Assembly (NCBI GenBank): GCA_902578305.1
Contig: CACHCK010000004.1
Span: 24,476-88,475, forward strand
DNA: 64,000 nucleotides
Direction of reading: 5' to 3'
Source of the DNA: an uncultured Pelagibacteraceae bacterium
GTDB lineage: Bacteria > Pseudomonadota > Alphaproteobacteria > Pelagibacterales > AG-422-B15
The translations under genes were made by a program, and so were the position numbers. Under the pieces are notes generated by a model, which did no database searches, had not been told where the DNA came from, and saw only the letters and a program-made list of their open reading frames with translations. Each line of letters begins with the position of its first letter. Position 1 is the first letter of the stretch. Positions 18,163 through 26,756 of the stretch are shown in pieces.

Positions 18163-19398
18163 CTAGTTTAGAGATTTTTGTCCTTTTTTTGCAGCGCCAA
18201 CAAGGACAGCCATATTTCCACCTTTATGTTCATTGTTAAGCATCTTTTCATGAGCATCAGGAATATTGTTCCATGCAAAAAGCTCTGACATACAAGGATC
18301 TAATGTACCGTCAATAACAAGTTCATTCGCTGCATTCGCTTGCTTTGAATTTCCAAAGTGTGAACCCTGAAGTCTTTTACTTTGCATCCAAAGGTATCTA
18401 GCATCTAATGTGAGATTATATCCTGTAGTACCGGCACAAATAACAACCATTCCTCCTGGTTTTACTACAAAACATGAAACAGGAACGGTAGTTTCGCCCG
18501 GATGCTCAAATACCATGTCAACATTATTACCCTTACCTGTAAATTCCCATAAAGCCTTTCCAAATTTTCTAACTTCTTTCATGTAGTTTGCATATGTTTC
18601 AGCGTCATCAATGTCAGGATGTTCACCCCAACAATCAAAATCTTTTCTGTTTAGAACGCCTACAGCTCCTAGATCTTTTACATAATCAATTTTAGAGTTA
18701 TCAGAAACAATACCAATTGGTTTAGCGCCAACAATTTTTGCAAGTTGCACTGCCATGCTTCCAAGGCCTCCTGATGCGCCCCATATTAAAACAAACTCAC
18801 CCGGCTTTAATTCATTGGGAGCGTGGCCAAATAGCATTCTATATGCAGTTGCGAGGGTTAACATATAACAACCACTTTCTTCCCAAGATAAATTTGGTGG
18901 CTTACGTAAAACTTGGTGCGCTTGAACAGCTGTGAATTGAGCAAAGGTTCCATCAGCTGTTTCGTAACCAAAGACCTTATTTGTTTTTGATATCATTGGT
19001 TCACCACCATTAACCTCAGCATCCTCATGATCCCACTGCATACCATGAATGATTACCTCATCACCCACTTTCCATTTTTTTACGCCAGAACCAACTTTCC
19101 AAACAATTCCAGAACAATCAGAACCTGCGATGTGATAGTCTTTTTTAGTCATATCAAGCGTAGATACAGGTTTTCCAAGACCAGCCCAAACACCGTTGTA
19201 GTTTACACCTGCGGCCATTACAAATATCAAAACGTCATTGGATCCAACTTCAGGAACATCAAATTCTTCTTCTTTAAATGATTGCATTGGGTTTCCATGA
19301 CGATCTCTTCTGATTACCCATGCGTGCATTTTCTTAGGGACAAAACCAAGAGGTGGAACTTCACCTATTGCATAAATGTCTTTTTCTTCAGTGGTCAT
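18163..19398 (-). CDS. ccrA: crotonyl-CoA carboxylase/reductase
   Basis: Defining EMC enzyme: NADPH-dependent reductive carboxylation of crotonyl-CoA to ethylmalonyl-CoA. A medium-chain reductase of 411 residues with the NADPH loop GASGGLG and Ccr-specific segments NYNGVWAGLG, IHGMQWDHED, FGYETADG and GSHFGNS. The Asn and His in the first and last of these match positions reported to hold CO2 in Ccr enzymes, though I could not run an alignment. A strong CAGGAG ribosome site lies ten bases before ATG. It is first in the ccrA-mcd-HIG1-pduO-etfBA run and divergent from ecm. Confidence 0.95.
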   Translation of the reverse strand: MTTEEKDIYAIGEVPPLGFVPKKMHAWVIRRDRHGNPMQSFKEEEFDVPEVGSNDVLIFVMAAGVNYNGVWAGLGKPVSTLDMTKKDYHIAGSDCSGIVWKVGSGVKKWKVGDEVIIHGMQWDHEDAEVNGGEPMISKTNKVFGYETADGTFAQFTAVQAHQVLRKPPNLSWEESGCYMLTLATAYRMLFGHAPNELKPGEFVLIWGASGGLGSMAVQLAKIVGAKPIGIVSDNSKIDYVKDLGAVGVLNRKDFDCWGEHPDIDDAETYANYMKEVRKFGKALWEFTGKGNNVDMVFEHPGETTVPVSCFVVKPGGMVVICAGTTGYNLTLDARYLWMQSKRLQGSHFGNSKQANAANELVIDGTLDPCMSELFAWNNIPDAHEKMLNNEHKGGNMAVLVGAAKKGQKSLN

Positions 19399-19532
19399 AA
19401 ATCTGCTCCTGTAGTGTAGTTTATATAAAACTAATGTTTCTTTTTTCTAGGTTTATAGCCATTTTAGCTAGATTAGTATATACATTTTAAACAAAAGGAT
19501 TTAATAAAACCAAAAAAAAACGTTGAAAAACA
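19399..19532 (+). promoter_or_regulatory. divergent ccrA/ecm promoter region with inverted repeat
   Basis: This 134-base gap must hold promoters for both EMC genes. It contains an inverted repeat at 19417-19433, TAGTTT and AAACTA separated by ATATA, about 20 bases upstream of the ccrA start, which could be an operator; it could equally be a chance AT-rich -10 region. The ccrA ribosome site CAGGAG is at the left edge. No riboswitch-like fold is apparent. A TGA at 19524-19526, in frame with ecm, fixes the ecm start downstream. Confidence 0.4.
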
Positions 19533-21488
19533 ATGGATAAACCTTGGCTCATAAGAACTTACGCAGGACATTCGTCTGCCAAAAAGTCAAATGAACTCTA
19601 TCTTAAGAACCTATCAAAAGGTCAAACAGGTATCTCAGTAGCGTTCGATCTACCTACTCAAACTGGGTATGACAGTGATCACATTCTCGCTAAAGGGGAG
19701 GTTGGTAAAGTTGGTGTTCCAATCTGTCATATTGGCGATATGAGATCGCTCTTTAATCAAATTCCATTAGATAAAATGAATACATCAATGACCATTAATG
19801 CTACAGCTGCATGGTTGCTAAGTTTATATGTAGCCGTTGCAGATGAACAGGGCATAGACAGAAATAAATTACGGGGAACAACTCAAAACGATGTTTTAAA
19901 AGAATATCTCTCAAGAGGAACATATATTCTTCCACCTGACCCAAGTTTAAAAATAATATCTGACGTGATTACTTTTACTTTTAAAGAAATGCCAAATTGG
20001 AATCCAATCAATGTATGTCCTTACCATTTAGTTGAAGTAGGCGCAACTCCTGAGCAGGAATTAGCTTTTGGTCTTTCAATTGCAGTTGCGTATCTAGATA
20101 AAGTTAAAACCTCAAATGTGTTATCAGAGGAAGAATTTGAAAATGTAGTAGGTCGCATAAGCTTCTTCGTTAATTCTGGAATCAAATTTATTACTGAGAT
20201 GTGTAAAATGAGAGCATTTGTATCTTTGTGGAATGAAATTACAAAAGAGAGATATGGTGTTAAGGATCCTAAAAACAGAAGATTTAGATATGGCATGCAA
20301 GTAAACAGTCTTGGATTAACTGAGCAACAACCTGAGAACAACGTATATAGAATATTAATTGAAATGCTAGGCGTCGTTCTCTCAAAGGATGCAAGAGCAA
20401 GAGCAGTTCAGTTACCAGCTTGGAATGAAGCAATGGGATTGCCAAGACCATGGGATCAACAATGGTCCTTAAGATTACAACAAATTGTTGCGTATGAAAC
20501 AGATCTTCTACATTTTGACGATATATTCAATGGCTCTGAAGTAATTGATGAAAAGGTTAAAAATCTTAAAGAGACTGCGATGAAAGAATTTAATCACATT
20601 CAATCAATTGGTGGTGCAGTAGCTGCAGTTGAAAGTGGTTACTTAAAACAGGAATTGGTCAATTCTCAAAAAGAAAGGCTAAAAAGAATTAATGATAAAG
20701 AGCAAATCGTTGTTGGAGTTAATGAGTTTGTTGAGACTGAAGAGTCACCTCTTGTATCAAATGATGGAGGCATAGAGACAATTGATCCAAAAATTGAAAA
20801 TGAACAAGTAAAAGCAGTTATTGATTGGAGACAAAACAGAGATCAAAAACAGGTTGATAGTGCTTTAAATCAATTAAGCGAAGCTGCAAAATCTGGAGAA
20901 AACATAATGGAAGCTTCTATTACAGCTGCAAAAGCAGGTGTAACAACAGGTGAATGGTCTCAAATACTTCGGGATGTTTTTGGTGAGTTCAAAGCACCGA
21001 CTGGTATAACTAATATTCAACCATCCAATAATGACGATTACAGCCCAATACGTAAAAGAGTTGAATCATTGTCAGATAAGATGGGAAGAAGAATTAAATT
21101 TCTTGTAGGCAAACCTGGCCTTGACGGACATTCTAGTGGAGCTGAACAAATTGCTGTAAGTGCGAGTGATTGTGGAATGGATGTTTTGTACGAAGGAATT
21201 AGATTAACACCAGAACAAATAGTAAAATCATCTGTTGAAGAAGATGTACACATCATCGGACTTTCTATTCTATCTGGTTCTCATGTGCAGCTTGTCGAGG
21301 AAATTATGAATGAAATGAAAAAAAATAAAGTAGATGATATCCCGGTAATTGTAGGAGGTATAATTCCAACAGAAGATGAAAAGATCTTAATTAAAAATGG
21401 AGTTCAAGCAGTTTATACTCCAAAGGATTATCAGCTGAAAGATATAATGAGTGACATTGTGAGCATTGTTGAGAGAAAAGTATCTTAA
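19533..21488 (+). CDS. ecm: ethylmalonyl-CoA mutase
   Basis: Adenosylcobalamin-dependent conversion of ethylmalonyl-CoA to methylsuccinyl-CoA. The N-terminal catalytic barrel starts with PWLIRTYAGHSSA and FDLPTQTGYDSD; the C-terminal B12 domain has the base-off motif DGHSSG (Asp531-His533-Gly536) and GLSILSGSH. The length of 651 residues, shorter than the methylmalonyl-CoA mutase at 39.6 kb (719) mainly because the N-terminal extension is missing, matches the Ecm clade. An in-frame TGA nine bases upstream fixes the ATG. Divergent from ccrA. Ecm and Mcm are close paralogues, but context and length make Ecm the firm choice. Confidence 0.93.
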   Translation: MDKPWLIRTYAGHSSAKKSNELYLKNLSKGQTGISVAFDLPTQTGYDSDHILAKGEVGKVGVPICHIGDMRSLFNQIPLDKMNTSMTINATAAWLLSLYVAVADEQGIDRNKLRGTTQNDVLKEYLSRGTYILPPDPSLKIISDVITFTFKEMPNWNPINVCPYHLVEVGATPEQELAFGLSIAVAYLDKVKTSNVLSEEEFENVVGRISFFVNSGIKFITEMCKMRAFVSLWNEITKERYGVKDPKNRRFRYGMQVNSLGLTEQQPENNVYRILIEMLGVVLSKDARARAVQLPAWNEAMGLPRPWDQQWSLRLQQIVAYETDLLHFDDIFNGSEVIDEKVKNLKETAMKEFNHIQSIGGAVAAVESGYLKQELVNSQKERLKRINDKEQIVVGVNEFVETEESPLVSNDGGIETIDPKIENEQVKAVIDWRQNRDQKQVDSALNQLSEAAKSGENIMEASITAAKAGVTTGEWSQILRDVFGEFKAPTGITNIQPSNNDDYSPIRKRVESLSDKMGRRIKFLVGKPGLDGHSSGAEQIAVSASDCGMDVLYEGIRLTPEQIVKSSVEEDVHIIGLSILSGSHVQLVEEIMNEMKKNKVDDIPVIVGGIIPTEDEKILIKNGVQAVYTPKDYQLKDIMSDIVSIVERKVS

Positions 21489-22141
21489 TGCCAATCTTAA
21501 CTGGACCAGTTTTAGAACCCCAAGACTCTTCAAAGCCATCAAAACTTGTAATATTTTGTCATGGATACGGCGCAGATGGCAATGATCTAATTGGCCTTGC
21601 TAATTATATTCAGCCTCAAATGCCCGATGCAGTTTTTTTATCTCCTAATGCACCTGAAAAATGTGGATTAAACCCAATGGGATATCAATGGTTTGATTTT
21701 CAATCGGGTGATCCTGCAACTATTTGGAAAGGTGTGTTAAATGCAGCTGATACACTTAATGGTTATATTGATGAACAACTTAAGAATTATGAGTTAAGTG
21801 ATGATAATTTGGCGCTCGTAGGTTTCAGTCAGGGCACAATGATGAGTTTACATGTCGGCCTTAGAAGAGAAAATTCAATGAGAGCAATTGTTGGCTTTTC
21901 AGGAAGGTTAATTGCTCCAGAACTTCTTAAAAATGAATTAAAGTCAAAACCTCCAATTTATCTAATTCATGGAGATATGGACCCTATGGTTCCTTATCAA
22001 GAAACTATTGAAGCTGAAAAAAAATTATCACAATTGAGTATAGATGTTAAGGCTCATATTTCTACAAACACTCAGCATTCAATTGCTCAAGACGGATTAG
22101 ATATAGCTATTAAATTCTTAGTCGAAAAGTTCTCAAATTAA
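21488..22141 (+). CDS. alpha/beta-hydrolase carboxylesterase (YpfH/EstB type)
   Basis: A 217-residue serine hydrolase of the phospholipase/carboxylesterase (acyl-protein-thioesterase-like) family. The oxyanion motif FCHGYGADGND, nucleophile motif GFSQGT, the Asp in HGDMDPMVP, and the His in TQHSI form a full triad. Its ATG overlaps the ecm TAA (TAATG), so it is translated with ecm. Possible jobs are ester or thioester hydrolysis; a thioesterase role on stray EMC intermediates is an idea from position only. Confidence 0.82.
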   Translation: MPILTGPVLEPQDSSKPSKLVIFCHGYGADGNDLIGLANYIQPQMPDAVFLSPNAPEKCGLNPMGYQWFDFQSGDPATIWKGVLNAADTLNGYIDEQLKNYELSDDNLALVGFSQGTMMSLHVGLRRENSMRAIVGFSGRLIAPELLKNELKSKPPIYLIHGDMDPMVPYQETIEAEKKLSQLSIDVKAHISTNTQHSIAQDGLDIAIKFLVEKFSN

Positions 22142-22185
22142 AATATTTTTTGAAATATTTATACAATTGCATATATTAATTAATA

Positions 22186-22743
22186 ATGAGTATTGCAGTT
22201 CCTTTAGAAAAATGTCCAGCTTTGGTTCTAAATTCAGATTTCAGGCCTCTTAGCCATTATCCTCTTTCTCTCTGGTGTTGGCAGGATAGTGTAAAAGCTG
22301 TTGTTCTTGGAAGGGTAAATATTGTATCAAACTATGAAAGAGAAATTAGAAGTCCAAGTTTTCAAATGTATTTGCCAAGCGTTATTAGTCTAAAAACGTA
22401 CATCAAGCCAAATAGAAATCCAATATTCTCAAGATTTAACGTTTTTTTGCGTGATAAGTTTAGTTGTCAATATTGTGGTTCAAAGAAAGATTTAACATTT
22501 GATCATCTTATACCTAGATCACACGGCGGTGAAACAACTTGGGAAAATATTGTAACAGCTTGTTCAAGTTGTAACGTAAAAAAGGGAGGAAAACTTTTGA
22601 AAAACTCGGGTATGAAGCCTCTCAATATTCCAAAAGTACCTACAATGGCTGATTTAGATAAATGTGGCCGATCTTTTCCTCCTAACTTTTTGCATGAAAG
22701 CTGGATGGATTTCTTATATTGGGATATTCAACTAGAAAGATAA
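22186..22743 (+). CDS. HNH endonuclease family protein
   Basis: A 185-residue protein with a C-terminal HNH domain: CQYCG and CSSC zinc-binding pairs around the catalytic segment FDHLIPRSHGGETTWENIV. The N-terminal 80 residues (VLNSDFRPLSHYPLSLWCWQ) match a widespread chromosomal HNH family found in many Alphaproteobacteria. Being present as a single core gene, with no restriction or phage neighbour, it is more likely housekeeping DNA repair or processing than defence. Its stop directly abuts that of the convergent coq7. Confidence 0.85.
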   Translation: MSIAVPLEKCPALVLNSDFRPLSHYPLSLWCWQDSVKAVVLGRVNIVSNYEREIRSPSFQMYLPSVISLKTYIKPNRNPIFSRFNVFLRDKFSCQYCGSKKDLTFDHLIPRSHGGETTWENIVTACSSCNVKKGGKLLKNSGMKPLNIPKVPTMADLDKCGRSFPPNFLHESWMDFLYWDIQLER

Positions 22744-23271
22744 TTAAATTCTCTCAGCCAAAAAAATAGCAGCTTTTGTTGTTTCATTGATTGTTTTTCT
22801 TAAAACAGAATAACCAAAGGCTTCTCGCGACCCTTCATCAATAGCGGTATTTTTATGTTCAACTTCATCATCGCGAAATTTTACTAATTTTTTTCTTAAT
22901 TCTTCGTCCACTCCCTCTAGTTGATCAATTTGTTTTTGATAATGTTTTTCAATAACTTCTTCAACTGCCTCAGTGCACACATAGGCTGCTTTGGGGCCCA
23001 TGAGGGCAGTACCTACACCCATTGCGTAAGCACCAATACCAAATAGGCCTTTCAGTTTTGTGGGTCTGATCTTTTTTTCTTTGGCGATATTGTCAAAAAA
23101 ATCTAAATGTTCCTCTTCATCTTTAGCCATTTTTGATATTTGGTCAAAATCTTTCTTATTTTTTTGAATTTTGAATATCATTTTCTGGCCCTGATATATT
23201 TGCTGAGCACCAAGCTCACCTGCCTGGTCAACTCTAATAATCTTTTTTAAAATTTTTTCTTTAACGTTCAT
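22744..23271 (-). CDS. coq7: demethoxyubiquinone hydroxylase Coq7
   Basis: Di-iron monooxygenase for the penultimate hydroxylation in ubiquinone synthesis. The ferritin-like metal ligands appear as DEEEHLDFF near residue 51 and DDEVEHKN near 140, with further Glu residues in QAGELGA and TEAVEEV. Length 175 is typical of bacterial Coq7. The requirement for O2 implies aerobic respiration. Its ATG lies inside the dsbB 3' end (11-base overlap), so the two are translationally linked. No ubiF-type flavin hydroxylase is seen here. Confidence 0.93.
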   Translation of the reverse strand: MNVKEKILKKIIRVDQAGELGAQQIYQGQKMIFKIQKNKKDFDQISKMAKDEEEHLDFFDNIAKEKKIRPTKLKGLFGIGAYAMGVGTALMGPKAAYVCTEAVEEVIEKHYQKQIDQLEGVDEELRKKLVKFRDDEVEHKNTAIDEGSREAFGYSVLRKTINETTKAAIFLAERI

Positions 23272-23740
23272 TTTTCAAAAATACAAAATATAAAGTTATA
23301 GATAATAGTAAAAATGTCATAATCAAGTTTGCCTCAGCTACCGAAATAAAATTAAATAAATAAGTAGGTTCGTCACATCTAATCAATGGAGTTTGATTAA
23401 GACTTTCTAAAAGTTTAGACTTGTCAGATAAATCAGACAAATTAGAGGTACATCCTGAATTTAAATTAACCAAGCCTCTTTCGACCAATACATGTCTTAA
23501 GGTATACAAAAATCCAAATAGTAAAATCAGAATTGAAGCATAGTTTGCGATCCTTTTAATTGTTGCTCTTTTTTCAAATTTAAAAATAATTGATGCCAGA
23601 CCTATTATAATTAATAAATAGTAAGGATACCTTTCAACGAGACACATGTCACAAGGAGCCATATTAAATACGTATTGCAGTACGAATACTGCAATTATTA
23701 CTAATGCTGAGATAATAAAGTTGATGTTAATAAGACTCAT
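23261..23740 (-). CDS. dsbB: disulfide bond formation protein DsbB
   Basis: Inner-membrane quinone reductase that re-oxidises DsbA. Four membrane helices are predicted in 159 residues. The first periplasmic loop has the CxxC pair CDMC (about Cys30 and Cys33) next to LVERYPYY, and the second loop has the other pair (NSGC and IRCDEP). It lies four bases after the YqaA-like gene and overlaps coq7 by 11 bases; being upstream of a quinone-synthesis gene is fitting but may be chance. Confidence 0.92.
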   Translation of the reverse strand: MSLININFIISALVIIAVFVLQYVFNMAPCDMCLVERYPYYLLIIIGLASIIFKFEKRATIKRIANYASILILLFGFLYTLRHVLVERGLVNLNSGCTSNLSDLSDKSKLLESLNQTPLIRCDEPTYLFNFISVAEANLIMTFLLLSITLYFVFLKNER

Positions 23741-23744
23741 AATT

Positions 23745-24374
23745 CTAGTATGTAATATATAAAATGCCTAAAATTACTAAAGTTATAAGAATAAATGAAT
23801 ATAAATTTATTCTTTTTTCAAATGATTCAAGTGCAATGCTTCCAAATCGATAGATTAAATAGCCTATAAGAAAAAATCTCACTGATCTTGAGACCACACT
23901 TGCAACTAAGAAAATAAAAAAATTAATACCTAAAAAACCACTTGTCAGTGTAACAATTTTAAAAGGAATAGGAGTAAAACCACCTATGAAAACGTAAAGG
24001 AAACCATAATTATCTATGTCATTAACAAATGAGTTAAATGACTCAACCAAATTTAAATTCTGAAGAATAAAATTTCCCACACTATTGAAGAAGTATACAC
24101 CAATAAAATATGCAATTATCGCTCCAGTGATTGAGCCAAGAGCTGAGAGTCCAGCAATTTTAAATATTTTCTGTTTGTCTAATGCCATCATTGGAACCAT
24201 GAATATTTCTTGAGGGAATGGAAAAATAATTGCTTCAATTAATCCCATCAAAAAGATAAACGGATAAGCGAACTTAGTTTTTATAAAACGCTCACCAAGT
24301 GAGACAAAATACGCTTTTAAGTTATGATAAATTGAGATTAACATACCATTGCTAATATATATATTTGCATACAT
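23745..24374 (-). CDS. YqaA/DedA-type membrane protein
   Basis: A 209-residue polytopic membrane protein of the SNARE-associated/VTT superfamily, YqaA branch. Features are IEAIIFPFPQE, the re-entrant loop GSITGAIIAYFIG, and GGFTPIPFKIVTLTSGFLG with its conserved proline-glycine pattern. Related DedA proteins move phospholipids between membrane leaflets, which is the best guess here. The start may be 24374 or the ATG at 24344; neither has a strong ribosome site. It heads the run yqaA-dsbB-coq7 and diverges from tRNA-Leu. Confidence 0.8.
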   Translation of the reverse strand: MYANIYISNGMLISIYHNLKAYFVSLGERFIKTKFAYPFIFLMGLIEAIIFPFPQEIFMVPMMALDKQKIFKIAGLSALGSITGAIIAYFIGVYFFNSVGNFILQNLNLVESFNSFVNDIDNYGFLYVFIGGFTPIPFKIVTLTSGFLGINFFIFLVASVVSRSVRFFLIGYLIYRFGSIALESFEKRINLYSFILITLVILGILYITY

Positions 24375-24410
24375 AATTCTACTAAGCCTTTATGACGAAT
24401 ATAAGTAAAG

Positions 24411-24416
24411 TATAAT
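24411..24416 (+). promoter_or_regulatory. -10 hexamer of the tRNA-Leu(-pabB) promoter
   Basis: A perfect TATAAT lies 14 bases before the tRNA 5' end, a usual distance for a tRNA promoter. The matching -35 is weak (TTTATG at about 24389-24394, 16-base spacing). It sits in the 56-base gap between the divergent YqaA-like start and the tRNA. Confidence 0.55.
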
Positions 24417-24430
24417 AAGTCTTTAAGAAT

Positions 24431-24515
24431 GGGGATATGGCGGAATTGGTAGACGCGCCAGACTCAAAATCTGGTGCCTTCGGGCGTTCCGGTTCGACTC
24501 CGGATATCCCTACCA
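24431..24515 (+). tRNA. tRNA-Leu(CAA)
   Basis: An 85-base class II tRNA. The acceptor GGGGATA pairs with TATCCCT, with one G-T at the end. The D arm begins GGCGGAATTGGTAGACGC. The anticodon stem CCAGA/TCTGG encloses CTCAAAA, giving anticodon CAA for UUG. A short variable arm (TGCCTTCGGGCG) and the T arm with GGTTCGACTCC follow, and the terminal CCA is encoded. pabB begins nine bases downstream. Confidence 0.97.
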
Positions 24516-24524
24516 GTATTTTAT

Positions 24525-25934
24525 ATGAGAAAAAAAAAGATAAAGATAAATAAACTTGATTACATTAATCCGGAAGAAGTATTAATAAGATTTCAAGATA
24601 AAAGAAATTTAATTTTTTTAGATAGTGCAAATAAAACGATATCTGAAAATAATCGGTATTCCTATATTGCATTTGATCCAATCTACACCATAAAGTTCAA
24701 TGCAAGCAAAAATTATTTAAATTCAAAAAAATTTGCAAGAATAAATAAATTAATATCAAGTTTTAAAGCAAAAAAAATTAAATCATTACCAAAGTTTCAG
24801 TGTGGTTTAGCAGGCTATGTTTCTTATGAAGCGGGCCTTGCAAAGGAAAAGATTGAAAGTGCAAATCCATTAGAAAAAATATTGCCAAATTTATTTTTTG
24901 GTCTCTTCGATATAGTGATTGCTTTCGATAACAAATTGAAAAGAGCTTATCTTTTTTCAATTAATTTAGATAAAGAATTTAAGATTGAGCTATCACATCA
25001 AATTCGATTACAAAATGCAAAAAACTTGTACTCGGTGCCGCGGATAAATAATCCAATTAACAAACTACTTGGTTTTCAGTGGAAAAAAGATTTTGATAAA
25101 AGAAAATATATTTCAAAAATTAATAAAATACTAAATTACATAAAAAATGGTGACATATTCCAAGCTAACTTCACTCAACGTTTTTTATCTAAGATTCCAA
25201 AAGATTATGATGTCGTTCGGTACTATTTGCATTATCGAAAAAATACAGAGACACCTTTTTCATGCTTAATTAGAAGTGAGGATTTTAATATATTTTCTTA
25301 TTCACCTGAAAGATTTCTAAAATTAGAGAATAACAAAATTATGGTTTCGCCAATAAAAGGTACAATTGAAAGAGGTGAGAGTGAATTCGAAGATGCAAAA
25401 TTAAAAGAACAATTATCTTCAAGTAAGAAGGATAATGCTGAAAATTTAATGATAGTTGACGTTTTGAGAAATGACATTTCTGAAGTCTGTAAACCTGGAA
25501 CGGTAAAAGTTTCTCGTTTGGCTGAACTAGAAACCTATAACAATGTTCACCATCTTGTTTCTGATATTGAGGGTACGTTATCTAAAGGTATGAATATATT
25601 TGATGTTATAAAACACTGTATGCCTGGAGGATCCGTAACTGGGGCACCAAAAGTAAGAGCAATGCAAATTATTTCAGAATTAGAAACTTTCAAAAGAGGT
25701 GTTTATTGTGGAGCTATAGGTTTTGTCTCATTTAGTGGTTATGCAGATTTTAATATCCCAATCAGAACCATTACTGTCAATAATGAAAAAGTATTTCTAA
25801 ATTCTGGGGGAGGGATCGTAGCAGACTCAAAACCTTTAAATGAATATCATGAACTGAATAAAAAAGTTGAGAATCTATTACAGATTAATAAAAAATCATT
25901 GAATAAGTTTATGTCTAAGAAAAAACAAATATAA
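24525..25934 (+). CDS. pabB: aminodeoxychorismate synthase component I
   Basis: Forms 4-amino-4-deoxychorismate for folate synthesis, using ammonia from a PabA/TrpG-type partner not seen here. The chorismate-binding domain has SPERFL, PIKGT (its Lys is the PabB hallmark against anthranilate synthase), LMIVDVLRND and GGSVTGAPK. From the ATG at 24525 the protein is 469 residues; a GTG inside the tRNA would extend it but is unlikely. The leader after the tRNA CCA is just GTATTTTAT, without a ribosome site. It overlaps pabC by one base. Confidence 0.92.
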   Translation: MRKKKIKINKLDYINPEEVLIRFQDKRNLIFLDSANKTISENNRYSYIAFDPIYTIKFNASKNYLNSKKFARINKLISSFKAKKIKSLPKFQCGLAGYVSYEAGLAKEKIESANPLEKILPNLFFGLFDIVIAFDNKLKRAYLFSINLDKEFKIELSHQIRLQNAKNLYSVPRINNPINKLLGFQWKKDFDKRKYISKINKILNYIKNGDIFQANFTQRFLSKIPKDYDVVRYYLHYRKNTETPFSCLIRSEDFNIFSYSPERFLKLENNKIMVSPIKGTIERGESEFEDAKLKEQLSSSKKDNAENLMIVDVLRNDISEVCKPGTVKVSRLAELETYNNVHHLVSDIEGTLSKGMNIFDVIKHCMPGGSVTGAPKVRAMQIISELETFKRGVYCGAIGFVSFSGYADFNIPIRTITVNNEKVFLNSGGGIVADSKPLNEYHELNKKVENLLQINKKSLNKFMSKKKQI

Positions 25935-26755
25935 TGAAAGTTTATCTCAATAATAAATTTATAGATGAAGAAAAAGCAACTATTAACGTAAAAGACCGCG
26001 GCTTACTTTTAGGAGACAGTATTTTTGATACTTTATTATATAATAAAAACAAAATAATTTTATTTGATTTTCATTTTGCTCGATTTAATAAATCAATAAG
26101 AAATAATTATTTTAATTTCAAGTTATCAAAGAAGAATTTACAAAATATAATTTTAAAATTAATAAAAAAAAATAATCTTTTAAATAGCAAACTTTCAATA
26201 AGATATACATTGACCAGAGGGTATGCAAAGAGAAGAGGGTTAGATATTGAAAACAATCAAAAGTCAAATTTTCTTATTACTATTTCCAAATTAACCAGTA
26301 ATCATACAACCATAAAGCCAGTGAAACTTAAAGTTTCAAAAATCAAAAGACTCTCAAATTCTTTGTTATCTAGAAATAAAACAAACAATTATTTTGAGAA
26401 TATCCAATCAAAACTCATTGCGCAGAAAAATGGCTATGACGACGCATTAATGCTTAACGAAAGTGACAAAATTTGCTGCTGTTCAAGCTCAAATATTTAT
26501 TTTGTTAAAAAAAATAAAATTTTTACCCCTCCAATCAATGATGGCGCCTTAGATGGCACTGTGAGGCGTTTATTAATTGAAAAGAAAAAGGTTGAAGTTA
26601 GAAGCATATCATTGAATAATCTTTCCAATGTAAGTGAAATATTTCTTACAAATAGCATTGGTTTGCGGCCAGTTAGTAAAATTAATAACCGTTCTTTTAA
26701 AAACGGGCCAATAACTGAAAAAATTACGGAATATTTGAATAAATTAGGTATTTAA
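25934..26755 (+). CDS. pabC: aminodeoxychorismate lyase (aminotransferase class IV)
   Basis: Fold-IV PLP enzyme of 273 residues. The family N terminus DRGLLLGDSIFDTL, the probable cofactor Lys in SRNKTNNY, and the C-terminal IYFVKKNKIFTPP and DGTVRRLLIE segments are seen. Position directly after pabB (stop and start overlap in TAATG) makes 4-amino-4-deoxychorismate lyase, releasing p-aminobenzoate and pyruvate, the likely role. Branched-chain and D-amino-acid transaminases share the fold, so specificity is inferred from the operon. Confidence 0.87.
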   Translation: MKVYLNNKFIDEEKATINVKDRGLLLGDSIFDTLLYNKNKIILFDFHFARFNKSIRNNYFNFKLSKKNLQNIILKLIKKNNLLNSKLSIRYTLTRGYAKRRGLDIENNQKSNFLITISKLTSNHTTIKPVKLKVSKIKRLSNSLLSRNKTNNYFENIQSKLIAQKNGYDDALMLNESDKICCCSSSNIYFVKKNKIFTPPINDGALDGTVRRLLIEKKKVEVRSISLNNLSNVSEIFLTNSIGLRPVSKINNRSFKNGPITEKITEYLNKLGI

Positions 26756-26756
26756 A

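Noticed and set aside
22186..22743. HNH protein as a defence or homing endonuclease
   Set aside because: It is a widespread single-copy chromosomal HNH type, with no methylase, intron, intein or other defence gene next to it.
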